Below, one piece after another: positions 1 through 5,409 of a stretch of DNA of 5,865 nucleotides. A program made the position numbers and the translations under genes. The stretch's first letter is position 1; each line of letters starts with the position of its first letter. Origin of the DNA: a bacterium. GTDB lineage: Bacteria; Latescibacterota; Latescibacteria; Latescibacterales; Latescibacteraceae. The stretch is from the NCBI GenBank assembly GCA_021372535.1, contig JAJFUH010000053.1:1-5865 (forward strand), given 5' to 3'. The notes beneath the pieces are model-generated. The model did no database searches. It saw only the letters and a list, made by a program, of their open reading frames with translations, and was not told where the DNA came from.

Positions 1-308
1 AGAAGCTCCAAAGGGTGTTATGCTATGTATAATCAATTCATTACAATACAACTCAGTATGGATTTTGGAGGGGCCAGGTGAAGATGTTCCGGCCATCACC
101 CATTTTTTTAAGAACACTTTTTTAGATGTTACTTCCTTTGCTTGCCCAAAGGAAGTAACCAAGGAAAGGGCACCCCGCGAAAAGCCTTTTTCCACGGTCA
201 CGGCCCGTTTTTCGGGAATGTGTGAACTCACGAGCCTTCGGCTCGCTCGGACAGCACCCATTCTTTTTCCGAAAACCGGTTGTGACCGCGGGGCTTTTCA
301 ATGGGGTT
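1..308 (+). repeat. Dispersed repeat, long copy with extra 158-bp segment
   Basis: This is the long copy of an element whose shorter copy lies at 317-457. Both begin AGAAGCTCCAAA, continue through GGTGTTATGCTAT and GCCAGGTGAAG, and end with a near-identical block of about 55 bp (253-308 here, 401-455 there). This copy carries about 158 extra bases between two CACCCATT direct repeats (97-104 and 255-262). The extra segment holds a perfect 13-bp stem (128-140 with 147-159, 6-nt loop) and a 6-bp stem with a TTC loop (231-245). Its bases 178-217 are also imperfectly complementary to 268-299, so the right half could fold into one large hairpin. An open reading frame crosses it, but it is made of repeat sequence and has no convincing ribosome-binding site, so I do not call a gene. 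Confidence 0.8.
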
Positions 309-316
309 TATACATC

Positions 317-457
317 AGAAGCTCCAAAAAGGTGTTATGCTATTTGTTACAATAATAAGTGGTAGTGGATTTTTGGAGGCCAGGTGAAGCTGTTCCGGCC
401 AGCACCCATTCTTTTCCGAAAACCGGTTGTGACCGCGGGGCTTTTCAATGGGGTTAT
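317..457 (+). repeat. Dispersed repeat, short copy
   Basis: This is a second direct copy of the element at 1-308. It starts with AGAAGCTCC at 317 and passes through GGTGTTATGCTAT, GCCAGGTGAAG and a single CACCCATT (403-410). It then shares the terminal block with the first copy. It has only one CACCCATT where the long copy has two, so it is either the ancestral state or the product of a deletion between those direct repeats. Confidence 0.8.
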
Positions 458-484
458 AAAACACCTGCAAGAATCATATATATT

Positions 485-542
485 CTATTTGTAATAAATT
501 CATTACAGTAAAATTCATCATGGATTTTGGGGGATGGCCAGG
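485..542 (+). repeat. Partial third copy of the 1-308 repeat
   Basis: Bases about 497-542 (ATTCATTACAGTAAA, then ATGGATTTTGG and GGCCAGG) match 36-77 of the first copy. The element's start and its terminal block are missing, so this is a degraded fragment. Its presence makes the first 540 bases a small direct array of one element. Confidence 0.6.
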
Positions 543-567
543 ATTTTATTCTGCTTCCAGGATGCAG

Positions 568-700
568 CCCAGATTTATCTGAAAATACTCATTGATAACT
601 TCACCACGGAGACACGGAGGACACGGAGAAATACTCTTTACACTTTCATCCTTTGTTGTGACAATCTATGTCATGGGAGTTATTCATAAAAATATTTTAC
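568..700 (-). repeat. Inverted fragment of the composite repeat, with CACGGAG triplet
   Basis: Read on the minus strand, 568-588 matches the GTATTTTCAGATAAATC module seen at 5157-5174 (and at 2078-2095 with one difference). Bases 646-695 match the module at 1925-1972 and 5002-5050, which contains CACAACGAAGGAT. The module order is what a single inverted copy would give. The middle modules are absent, and a different motif sits between them: three CACGGAG words at 605-611, 613-619 and 622-628. This resembles a common dispersed 'ACGGAGACACGGAG' repeat of bacterial intergenic DNA. A short open reading frame runs through it but is repeat sequence, not a gene. Confidence 0.65.
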
Positions 701-719
701 AACGAAGACACAAAGCAGT

Positions 720-754
720 GGTAATTCATGAATTACCCCTACGATGTTACATCG
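720..754. repeat. Perfect 18-bp palindrome followed by a second short palindrome
   Basis: GGTAATTCATGAATTACC (720-737) is a perfect palindrome. It is followed by CCTAC and then by CGATGT-T-ACATCG (742-754), a second perfect inverted repeat with one central base. The CCCCTAC flank (736-742) is also found beside the GGGCAACC hairpins at 1678-1699 and 4698-4913. It could be a dispersed repeat or a protein-binding site. It is about 100 bp from the stop codon of the convergent barrel gene and in no obvious promoter. Confidence 0.7.
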
Positions 755-770
755 ATCAGGTACGAAAAAC

Positions 771-803
771 AAATCCGCCTAATCCGCGAAAATCCGCGTT
801 CTA
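771..803. repeat. AATCCGC short repeat
   Basis: AATCCGC occurs three times at 9-10 bp spacing (772-778, 781-787, 791-797). The reverse complement reads AACGCGGATTTTCGCGGATT, which matches the GAACGCGGAT module inside the 97-bp units at 1782-1791 and 4676-4685. This is therefore another inverted piece of the same repeat family, ending about 45 bp before the stop codon of the minus-strand gene. Confidence 0.6.
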
Positions 804-845
804 TTAGAAGTTAAGTGAATGGATCGGGTTGCCAGCGCGTTTTGC

Positions 846-1616
846 TCAAAACTCAAAATTCCTAGACAGACGGATGCCGAACATGAAAGCATCCTTCTTG
901 TAGTGCTTTTCCTCCTGGGCTTTCCGAACCGAGCTGTCGAGGAGCGAGGTAAATTCCACCACCGGTTCGAGCACGAAATCCCCGCCGAGCCGGAACGGGA
1001 CACTCATACCGAGCAGAAGATCGGTCAGGGTCGTTTTTGTACCGAGGTATCTCCGGTAATACCGTGGCTGGCTCGCTCCGAGAGAGCCGTAAAAGTCGAT
1101 GTCCTGTTTGAATATACGGGGTGACACACGCTGATAGACATCGAGAATAAAGTACGATCCTCTCGATTTTTCGGGATCGACACGGATTCTCAGCCCGGGA
1201 TGGAGCGGAAGGTCGGTTTTGACCTGAAGAATGATTTTCGTCGTCGGCTCGAAGTAATCGGTGGGCGAGGAAAAGTGGAGCACACCGGGCGCGAGGCTGA
1301 AGTGTCTGAATGAAAATGTATAATCCAGAATGAAATCGTATTCGTTGCATTCGTACAGGTCGTTGTTGATGTCGGTAAGATCGACATTGAAGAAATTGTA
1401 CGATCTGAAACCCTTGTACCTGAATGTCGCCGTATACCAGGACACGGGATCGTCGGTCCACATCTCGCCACGCCAGACAAACCTGCTCAGGAACATGCTG
1501 TCGAGGTGCATACCGATCGTGTCGCGGGCGTGGGTGTCCGACGTAAATAAAAAGAGATAAAACGCTATGAAAATGGTATGTTTTACCAGACGGGAAAAGG
1601 AAATATTATGTATCAT
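846..1616 (-). CDS. Probable outer-membrane beta-barrel protein, TorF/porin-like
   Basis: The protein has 256 residues. Residues 1-30 form a signal peptide: a basic start, a hydrophobic stretch around HTIFIAFYLFLF, and likely cleavage after THA at residue 30. The mature part is a series of short alternating polar/aromatic strands and ends in NFEF, the terminal Phe typical of outer-membrane barrels. Residues 44-50 read SRFVWRG, resembling the 'SRYVWRG' motif near the start of TorF-like putative porins. An N-V-D-L-T-D-I-N stretch (77-84) and a strand turn around LPLHPGLRIRVDPEKSRGSYF also suit that type. The length is usual for a barrel of about 10-12 strands. The ATG at 1616 was chosen because it includes the whole signal peptide; the ribosome-binding site before it (GAGAAA, about 11 bases upstream) is weak. 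It stands alone, facing away from the glycosidase gene. The barrel call is fairly sure; the substrate and exact family are not known. Confidence 0.8.
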   Translation of the reverse strand: MIHNISFSRLVKHTIFIAFYLFLFTSDTHARDTIGMHLDSMFLSRFVWRGEMWTDDPVSWYTATFRYKGFRSYNFFNVDLTDINNDLYECNEYDFILDYTFSFRHFSLAPGVLHFSSPTDYFEPTTKIILQVKTDLPLHPGLRIRVDPEKSRGSYFILDVYQRVSPRIFKQDIDFYGSLGASQPRYYRRYLGTKTTLTDLLLGMSVPFRLGGDFVLEPVVEFTSLLDSSVRKAQEEKHYKKDAFMFGIRLSRNFEF

Positions 1617-1635
1617 GGTATGTAATTTTTCTCAC

Positions 1636-1664
1636 AATGTATCGATACAGGTGTTAATTTTCAA
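1636..1664 (-). promoter_or_regulatory. Possible sigma-70-type promoter for the barrel gene
   Basis: On the minus strand, TTGAAA (1659-1664) lies 17 bp upstream of TACATT (1636-1641), matching 5 of 6 and 4 of 6 consensus bases. Transcription would start near 1629, leaving a leader of only about a dozen bases and cutting into the GAGAAA element. This may therefore be a chance match; it is a weak prediction from spacing and hexamers only. Confidence 0.25.
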
Positions 1665-1677
1665 AAAGCCTTACAGT

Positions 1678-1858
1678 GGGCAACCACGGTGGGTTGCCCC
1701 TACAATAACCACGGTGGATTGCTCCTACAAAAATAAAAACACGAACAATTATTTAACCCGATCTATTCATGAAATATAATTGAACGCGGATTTTTTCTAC
1801 GGATGGCAACCACGGGGGGTGCCCCTGCAATAATAAAACACGAACAATTATTTCAATA
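1678..1858 (+). repeat. Left copy of the 97-bp hairpin repeat family (about two degenerate units)
   Basis: GGGCAACC (1678-1685) pairs perfectly with GGTTGCCC (1692-1699) and is followed by CCTACAA. A decayed second copy of the hairpin (1707-1730) follows directly. Then comes CACGAACAATTATTTAAC, then a unit beginning GATCTATTCATGAA (1760) and running through GAACGCGGAT to a damaged hairpin (GGCAACC with GGTGCCC, 1805-1824). The unit matches the three regular 97-bp units at 4654-4940 in order and orientation, but it has more substitutions and one lost stem base. It lies upstream of the minus-strand barrel gene. Confidence 0.8.
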
Positions 1859-1879
1859 ATCCGTTATGACTTTTTGTGC

Positions 1880-2098
1880 TTTCCTGCGGCGACGCAGCGC
1901 AGCGCGGCGAGTATGGTGAAATATTTTCACGAATAACCTCCATGACTACAGATAGTCACAACGAAGGATAAAAATGCATGCAGGCTGCATATGGATTCCC
2001 GATTAAAGATTCGGGAATGACGGCGTTACAGGGACCCCCGATACCAGACCGGAGCTTCAGCACCGGAAACCGCAAATGCATTTTCAGATAAATCCGGG
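1880..2098 (+). repeat. Left core block of the composite repeat
   Basis: This aligns end to end with 4963-5177; the only length difference I see is four bases near the start (GCAGCGCAGCGCGG here, GCAGCACGG there). Bases 1978-2034 are identical to 5057-5113 over 57 bp. Within the identical stretch are ATGCAG-G-CTGCAT (1978-1990) and an 8-bp stem ATTCCCGA/TCGGGAAT (1995-2002 with 2011-2018). The last is the core of a widespread 'ATTCCCGA...TCGGGAATGAC' intergenic repeat. The block ends in TTTTCAGATAAATCCGGG. Confidence 0.85.
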
Positions 2099-2300
2099 TT
2101 AAATCATTTTTCACGTGTTACCTGATACAATAGATAAAATTATATCATGAAATTGGCAAGTTCTTTTTCGTGCCAAGAGAAAAAGCACATCCCCGTTCCT
2201 TGCTATGATACGTTCCATGGTTTATATTTATTCATGCCGATGCTTCCGGTTGAAAAGCCGTTTTATGATGTATATGTGCCCGGTCACAAATCGAGGGCAT
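2099..2300. other. Gene-free segment interrupting the left composite repeat
   Basis: In the right copy, the CAGATAAATCCGGG module runs straight into ATTGCTCCGGCGG. Here about 200 bases separate them. The segment is AT-rich, has no open reading frame of note, and shows only a weak 7-bp stem (CTTTTTC/GAAAAAG, about 2164-2186). It is either an insertion in this copy or sequence lost from the other. Confidence 0.5.
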
Positions 2301-2396
2301 ACTATTGCTCCGGCGGATAGATATATTACTCTCTGAAACAGATGCCGAAGCAAGTTCGGCATGACACAATCCGATGTTACTGTTTGATCACAAGAG
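2301..2396 (+). repeat. Left distal block of the composite repeat, with hairpin
   Basis: ATTGCTCCGGCGGATA (2304-2319), then GATGCCGAA, TTCGGCATGACA and ATCCGATGTTA, occur in the same order as at 5179-5405. ATGCCGAA (2342-2349) pairs perfectly with TTCGGCAT (2355-2362) across a 5-base loop. There is a single unit here, against three 68-bp tandem units in the right copy. No T-run follows the hairpin, so it is not a normal intrinsic terminator. Confidence 0.8.
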
Positions 2397-2414
2397 TCAG
2401 AACTGACGGTTAAT

Positions 2415-2551
2415 TTTACAAAGAAGCCCCCTTTCTGTCACTTCGTGACATCCTTCTCCCTCAAGGGGGCAGGATATAACCGCAAGCACCACACTATGTC
2501 GCCCCCTCCGGGGGAAACAGACACGTAAGCGTCGAAGGGGGCTGTTGTAAA
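2415..2551. repeat. Large inverted repeat with nested hairpins
   Basis: The outer arms pair as TTTACAA/TTGTAAA (2415-2421 with 2545-2551) and AGCCCCCTT/AAGGGGGCT (2425-2433 with 2535-2543). The left arm can pair instead with 2463-2470 (AAGGGGGC), around an inner TGTCAC-TTC-GTGACA hairpin (2436-2450). The right arm can pair with GCCCCCT at 2501-2507. The element can therefore fold as one long stem or as two separate hairpins. CCCCC-TCC-GGGGG lies at 2502-2514. It looks like a mobile or dispersed palindromic element of the 'CCCCCTCCGGGGG' type. It ends about 190 bp before the glycosidase start and could act in that gene's leader if transcription starts upstream. Confidence 0.75.
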
Positions 2552-2731
2552 GAATGAGAGATATCGTATCGAAAGTTGTGGAGATTTATGTAAAACCATA
2601 GTGTTTTCAATATATTATGCGTTTGATATGATACTTAACCGGACACTGTTGCACCAGAGTAAAAGCGTCAAGAGTCTATTTCCGCAGGATACATTCTTTA
2701 TTTTCAGTGCCTGTACGGCATAAAGGAAAAC

Positions 2732-2736
2732 GAGGG
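2732..2736 (+). promoter_or_regulatory. Ribosome-binding site for the Tat glycosidase, fixing a GTG start
   Basis: GAGGG lies 7 bases before GTG at 2744. That start leaves the twin-arginine motif at residues 5-11. The next in-frame ATG (2771) would remove the two arginines and has no comparable site before it. The 180 bases upstream (2552-2731) contain no open reading frame. They have AT-rich TATATTAT at 2611-2618, but I find no -35 partner for it. Confidence 0.7.
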
Positions 2737-2743
2737 CGGGAAA

Positions 2744-4651
2744 GTGAACGGTACGAGCAGAAGAACATTCATGAAAGCCGGAATTTCAACGGGCGCGGCA
2801 TTAGCCGGAGTGTCGGCCGGTGTCGGGAAGAGTTTTGCCGGGACGAAGACGCTGTCAGGCTCGTTCAGTATTCTCGGGCTCGATGGAACGATAAAACTCG
2901 AAGTAGAGGGCAGCATTGCAGAAGGGATATCGTTCGATGTGTCGGTCGATACGATTTCTGCACATAAGGCTTGCGCCCGTATTCGTTTAAATCCCAATGG
3001 AACCATGGCGGTCAAACGGTTCTCGATTGAAATGGCGGTTCCCTTGAAAGATGTTCAGCGGATATGGTACACGCAGCAGCTTGACGGGCTTGGATGGCGG
3101 GCGTATATCGGACTGCCATGGGGAGCGGAAATACCGGCCGCCGGGCATGACGGATCGCTGCTTTCCGGTGTTCACAGCCGTCACGGGAAAAACCGCTGCC
3201 TCATCGCCCTGAAAAATCAATCGGGCGACGGATCCCTCGGATTCCGCACGGCGTACGGCGGCAAATACATTTATCTGGCAGTAAACCGGTTCGCTCAGGA
3301 CAGAACTTATTCTGTGCGGGAAATCGATGAAACCCTTTATGTCGATCGTGAAGATATACCCATTCATGAAGCCGTATCGCGGTTCGTGGAATGGTATGAC
3401 AGGGAATGGAAGCCGACGATCACCACTCCACGCGCATGTTTCGAGCCGGTATGGAACACATGGTACCCTTCGCTCGGTAACATCAATGATGACTTTATTG
3501 CACGGAACGCCCGGATATGCGCCGAGCTCGGATTCAAAACGTTTATCATCGACAGCGGGTGGATGAAAGCCGACGGGTGCTGGGAACCCAAAACCGAAGC
3601 ATTTCCCGATTTCGGAAAGACGATTGCGGATATACAGTCGCTCGGTCTCAGGGTCATAATCTGGTATCGCCCGTTCTATTATGCCGGCAATGCCCCGGAT
3701 TCGGACGAAATGGCGCCGTTCCGCGTGGTGACCGGAGGAAAACCGACCGATCTGCTTTGTCCTCGGTGCACGGCTGTCCGTGACCGGGCCGGCCGTATTG
3801 CGGAAAAACTCATGCGGGATTATGGACTGGACGGTCTGAAAATCGATTTTCTCGATGCGAGCCCTGCTTCCGCGCCGCTGGTGAAGTGCGAGGCCGACCA
3901 TGAGCATGCGCACGATTTTGTCAGCGACGGAGTCCGTGAGACAATGCGTGTCATGGCCGAATCGATCAGGAAAGTCAAACCCGATGCGATCATCGAATAC
4001 CGTCTCAACTACGCGAATGTTGCGAACAGGCCCTTCGGTAACTGTTACCGGGGGCAGGATACGCCATCCGATCCCGATCTCGGGAGACGGCATCTGACCC
4101 TGATACGTTCGTGGAGCCGCGGAGTGGCGCCCCATTCCGACCCGAGTTTCTGGACATCAGAAGAGAGCGATGAGAATGTCGCCCGGTATCTCGCCACCAT
4201 TTTCCTGTATGCAGTGCCCACTCTCTCGATTAATTTCAGTGATTTGCCGAAGAGTCATGTATCGCTGATCAGAGCCTGGCTGCAGTTCTATCATGAACAT
4301 AAGGCAAAACTCATGAATGGCCTTTTTGAACCGCTCAGCGATGATTTTCATTATTCGGCCGCGCGGATTTCCTCATCCGGAAATACGTACATACCGGTTT
4401 TTCTGAGAGAGTGGCCATCCGTAATCTCTGTTGTTCCGGAGCATACGGACACTATGTACCTGTTCAACGGGACAGCCGGACAGCGCATTATAACACGGCT
4501 CGCGGGCGCGGAAGGAACATACCGTTTAAGCACAACGGATGTTTTTTTGAAGCCCATCGATACCGATGTCAGGATAAAGAGCATGAACCAGTCGTTACAG
4601 CTCGATTATCCGGTCGATATCGGCGGAATGGTTTGTTTGAAGAGGGTTTGA
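2744..4651 (+). CDS. Tat-exported clan GH-D glycoside hydrolase (GH36/melibiase-like)
   Basis: The protein has 635 residues. Residues 5-11 (SRRTFMK) and the following Ala/Gly-rich stretch are a twin-arginine signal, with likely cleavage after SFA at residue 32. Residues about 35-225 look like the N-terminal beta-sandwich of GH36 enzymes, 230-520 the TIM barrel, and 540-635 a C-terminal beta domain. Barrel landmarks are PVWNTWY (235-241), FIIDSGW (267-273), GLRVIIWYRP (301-310), LLCPRC (337-342) and GLDGLKIDF (361-369). D368 of the K-x-D motif is the likely nucleophile. D439 in RGQDTPSD is the best acid/base candidate, about 70 residues later as in known GH36 enzymes. Unusually, the common DDGW pair that binds galactose reads DSGW (270-273), so strict alpha-galactosidase specificity is doubtful. 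The enzyme probably acts folded in the periplasm or anchored outside the inner membrane. It stands alone between repeats and no transporter or partner gene is near. Family level is firm; substrate is open. Confidence 0.87.
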   Translation: MNGTSRRTFMKAGISTGAALAGVSAGVGKSFAGTKTLSGSFSILGLDGTIKLEVEGSIAEGISFDVSVDTISAHKACARIRLNPNGTMAVKRFSIEMAVPLKDVQRIWYTQQLDGLGWRAYIGLPWGAEIPAAGHDGSLLSGVHSRHGKNRCLIALKNQSGDGSLGFRTAYGGKYIYLAVNRFAQDRTYSVREIDETLYVDREDIPIHEAVSRFVEWYDREWKPTITTPRACFEPVWNTWYPSLGNINDDFIARNARICAELGFKTFIIDSGWMKADGCWEPKTEAFPDFGKTIADIQSLGLRVIIWYRPFYYAGNAPDSDEMAPFRVVTGGKPTDLLCPRCTAVRDRAGRIAEKLMRDYGLDGLKIDFLDASPASAPLVKCEADHEHAHDFVSDGVRETMRVMAESIRKVKPDAIIEYRLNYANVANRPFGNCYRGQDTPSDPDLGRRHLTLIRSWSRGVAPHSDPSFWTSEESDENVARYLATIFLYAVPTLSINFSDLPKSHVSLIRAWLQFYHEHKAKLMNGLFEPLSDDFHYSAARISSSGNTYIPVFLREWPSVISVVPEHTDTMYLFNGTAGQRIITRLAGAEGTYRLSTTDVFLKPIDTDVRIKSMNQSLQLDYPVDIGGMVCLKRV

Positions 4652-4653
4652 GC

Positions 4654-4940
4654 GATCTATTCATGAATTGAAATTGAACGCGGATATTTTCTATGATGGG
4701 CAACCACGGTGGGTTGCCCCTACAAAAAAACACGAAGGATGATTTAACCATATCAATTCATGAATTGAAACTGAATGCGGATATTTTCTATGGTGGGCAA
4801 CCACGGGGGGTTGCCCCTACAAAAAGACACGAAGGATTATTTAACCAGATCTATTCATGAATTGAAATTGAACGCGGATATTTTCTGTGATGGGCAACCA
4901 CGGTGGGTTGCCCCTACAAAAAGACATGAAGGATTATTTT
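4654..4940 (+). repeat. Three 97-bp tandem units, each with a hairpin
   Basis: Units start at 4654, 4751 and 4848, an exact 97-bp period; the third diverges near 4940. Each reads roughly ATCTATTCATGAATTGAA, then TGAACGCGGATATTTTCT, then a hairpin, then CCTACAAAAA and CACGAAGGAT. The hairpin is GGGCAACC paired with GGTTGCCC (4698-4719, 4795-4816, 4892-4913). The stem is unchanged in all three, while the 6-base loop varies (ACGGTG or ACGGGG). The array begins two bases after the glycosidase stop codon, so it would form the 3' end of that transcript. The stems are not followed by a T-run and are unlikely to be ordinary intrinsic terminators. The units are contiguous with no spacers. Confidence 0.92.
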
Positions 4941-4962
4941 GTCATGTATAATAATTATATGC

Positions 4963-5177
4963 CTTCCTGCTGTGACGCAGCACGGCGAGTATGGTGAAAT
5001 AGTTTCACGAGTAATCCTCATGACCATGGATAGTAACAACGAAGGATGAAAAATGTATGCAGGCTGCATATGGATTCCCGATTAAAGATTCGGGAATGAC
5101 GGCGTTACAGGGATTTTCGACACCAGGATGGGGCTTCAGCGCCGAAAATTGCAGATGTATTTTCAGATAAATCCGGG
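4963..5177 (+). repeat. Right core block of the composite repeat
   Basis: This is the direct counterpart of 1880-2098, with the same modules in the same order and a 57-bp identical stretch (5057-5113). It contains ATGCAG-G-CTGCAT (5057-5069) and the ATTCCCGA/TCGGGAAT stem (5074-5081 with 5090-5097). It joins the 97-bp array on its left through an AT-rich link (4941-4960) and the 68-bp array on its right without a gap. Confidence 0.85.
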
Positions 5178-5405
5178 GTATTGCTCCGGCGGATAAATAA
5201 TGATACCACCAGCAGGAATAGATGCCGAAACAAAATAAATCCGGGGTATTGCTCCGGCGGATAAATAATGATTCCAATAGCAGGAATAGATGCCGAAACA
5301 AAATAAATCCGGGGTAGTGCTCCGGCGGATAAATAATGATTCCACCAGCAGGAATAGATGCCGAAACAAGTTCGGCATGACATCATCCGATGTTATTGTT
5401 TAATC
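5168..5405 (+). repeat. Three 68-bp tandem units ending in a hairpin
   Basis: ATCCGGGGTA/GTGCTCCGGCGG starts at 5171, 5239 and 5307, an exact 68-bp period. Each unit continues with GGATAAATAATGAT and CAGGAATAGATGCCGAAACAA. Only the last unit is followed by the right hairpin arm: ATGCCGAA (5358-5365) pairs with TTCGGCAT (5371-5378). In the first two units that arm is replaced by the start of the next unit. The tail (ATCCGATGTTATTGTTTAATCA) matches 2370-2391. Because 68 is not a multiple of three, each minus-strand frame reads through all three units, which creates overlapping spurious reading frames. Confidence 0.92.
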
Positions 5406-5409
5406 AAAG

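Noticed and set aside
20-355. Open reading frame of 111 codons at the left end
   Set aside because: It spans the long copy of a dispersed repeat and part of the next. The same sequence recurs nearby without an open frame, and there is no good ribosome-binding site.
862-1461. Minus-strand open reading frame of 199 codons overlapping the barrel gene in another frame
   Set aside because: The product is Arg- and Ser-rich with no signal peptide or domain, while the overlapping 256-residue frame gives a coherent outer-membrane protein.
2987-4135. Long minus-strand open reading frame of 382 codons opposite the glycosidase gene
   Set aside because: It lies wholly inside the plus-strand gene, whose protein has a clear signal, barrel motifs and a ribosome-binding site. 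The minus-strand product has no recognisable domain and is a shadow of the coding strand's codon bias.
4698-4719. Intrinsic terminator of the glycosidase gene
   Set aside because: The stem is good but it is followed by CCTACAAAAA rather than a T-run on the plus strand, and the same hairpin recurs in repeats away from gene ends.
4654-5371. CRISPR array
   Set aside because: The 97-bp and 68-bp units are contiguous and nearly identical along their whole length, with no unique spacers, and no cas gene is present.
5358-5378. Intrinsic terminator before the glycosyltransferase gene
   Set aside because: The ATGCCGAA/TTCGGCAT stem is followed by GACATCATCC with no T-run, and it belongs to a repeat module also found at 2342-2362.
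5005-5386. Three overlapping minus-strand reading frames with repeated Phe/Leu/Ile-rich segments that look like membrane helices
   Set aside because: They arise from the 68-bp tandem repeat, which cycles through all three frames because 68 is not divisible by three. No ribosome-binding site or homology supports them.
1678-5409. Composite transposon carrying the glycosidase gene
   Set aside because: The flanking repeats contain no transposase or other mobility gene, and I see no target-site duplication at their outer edges. The duplication itself is reported as a finding, without the transposon label.
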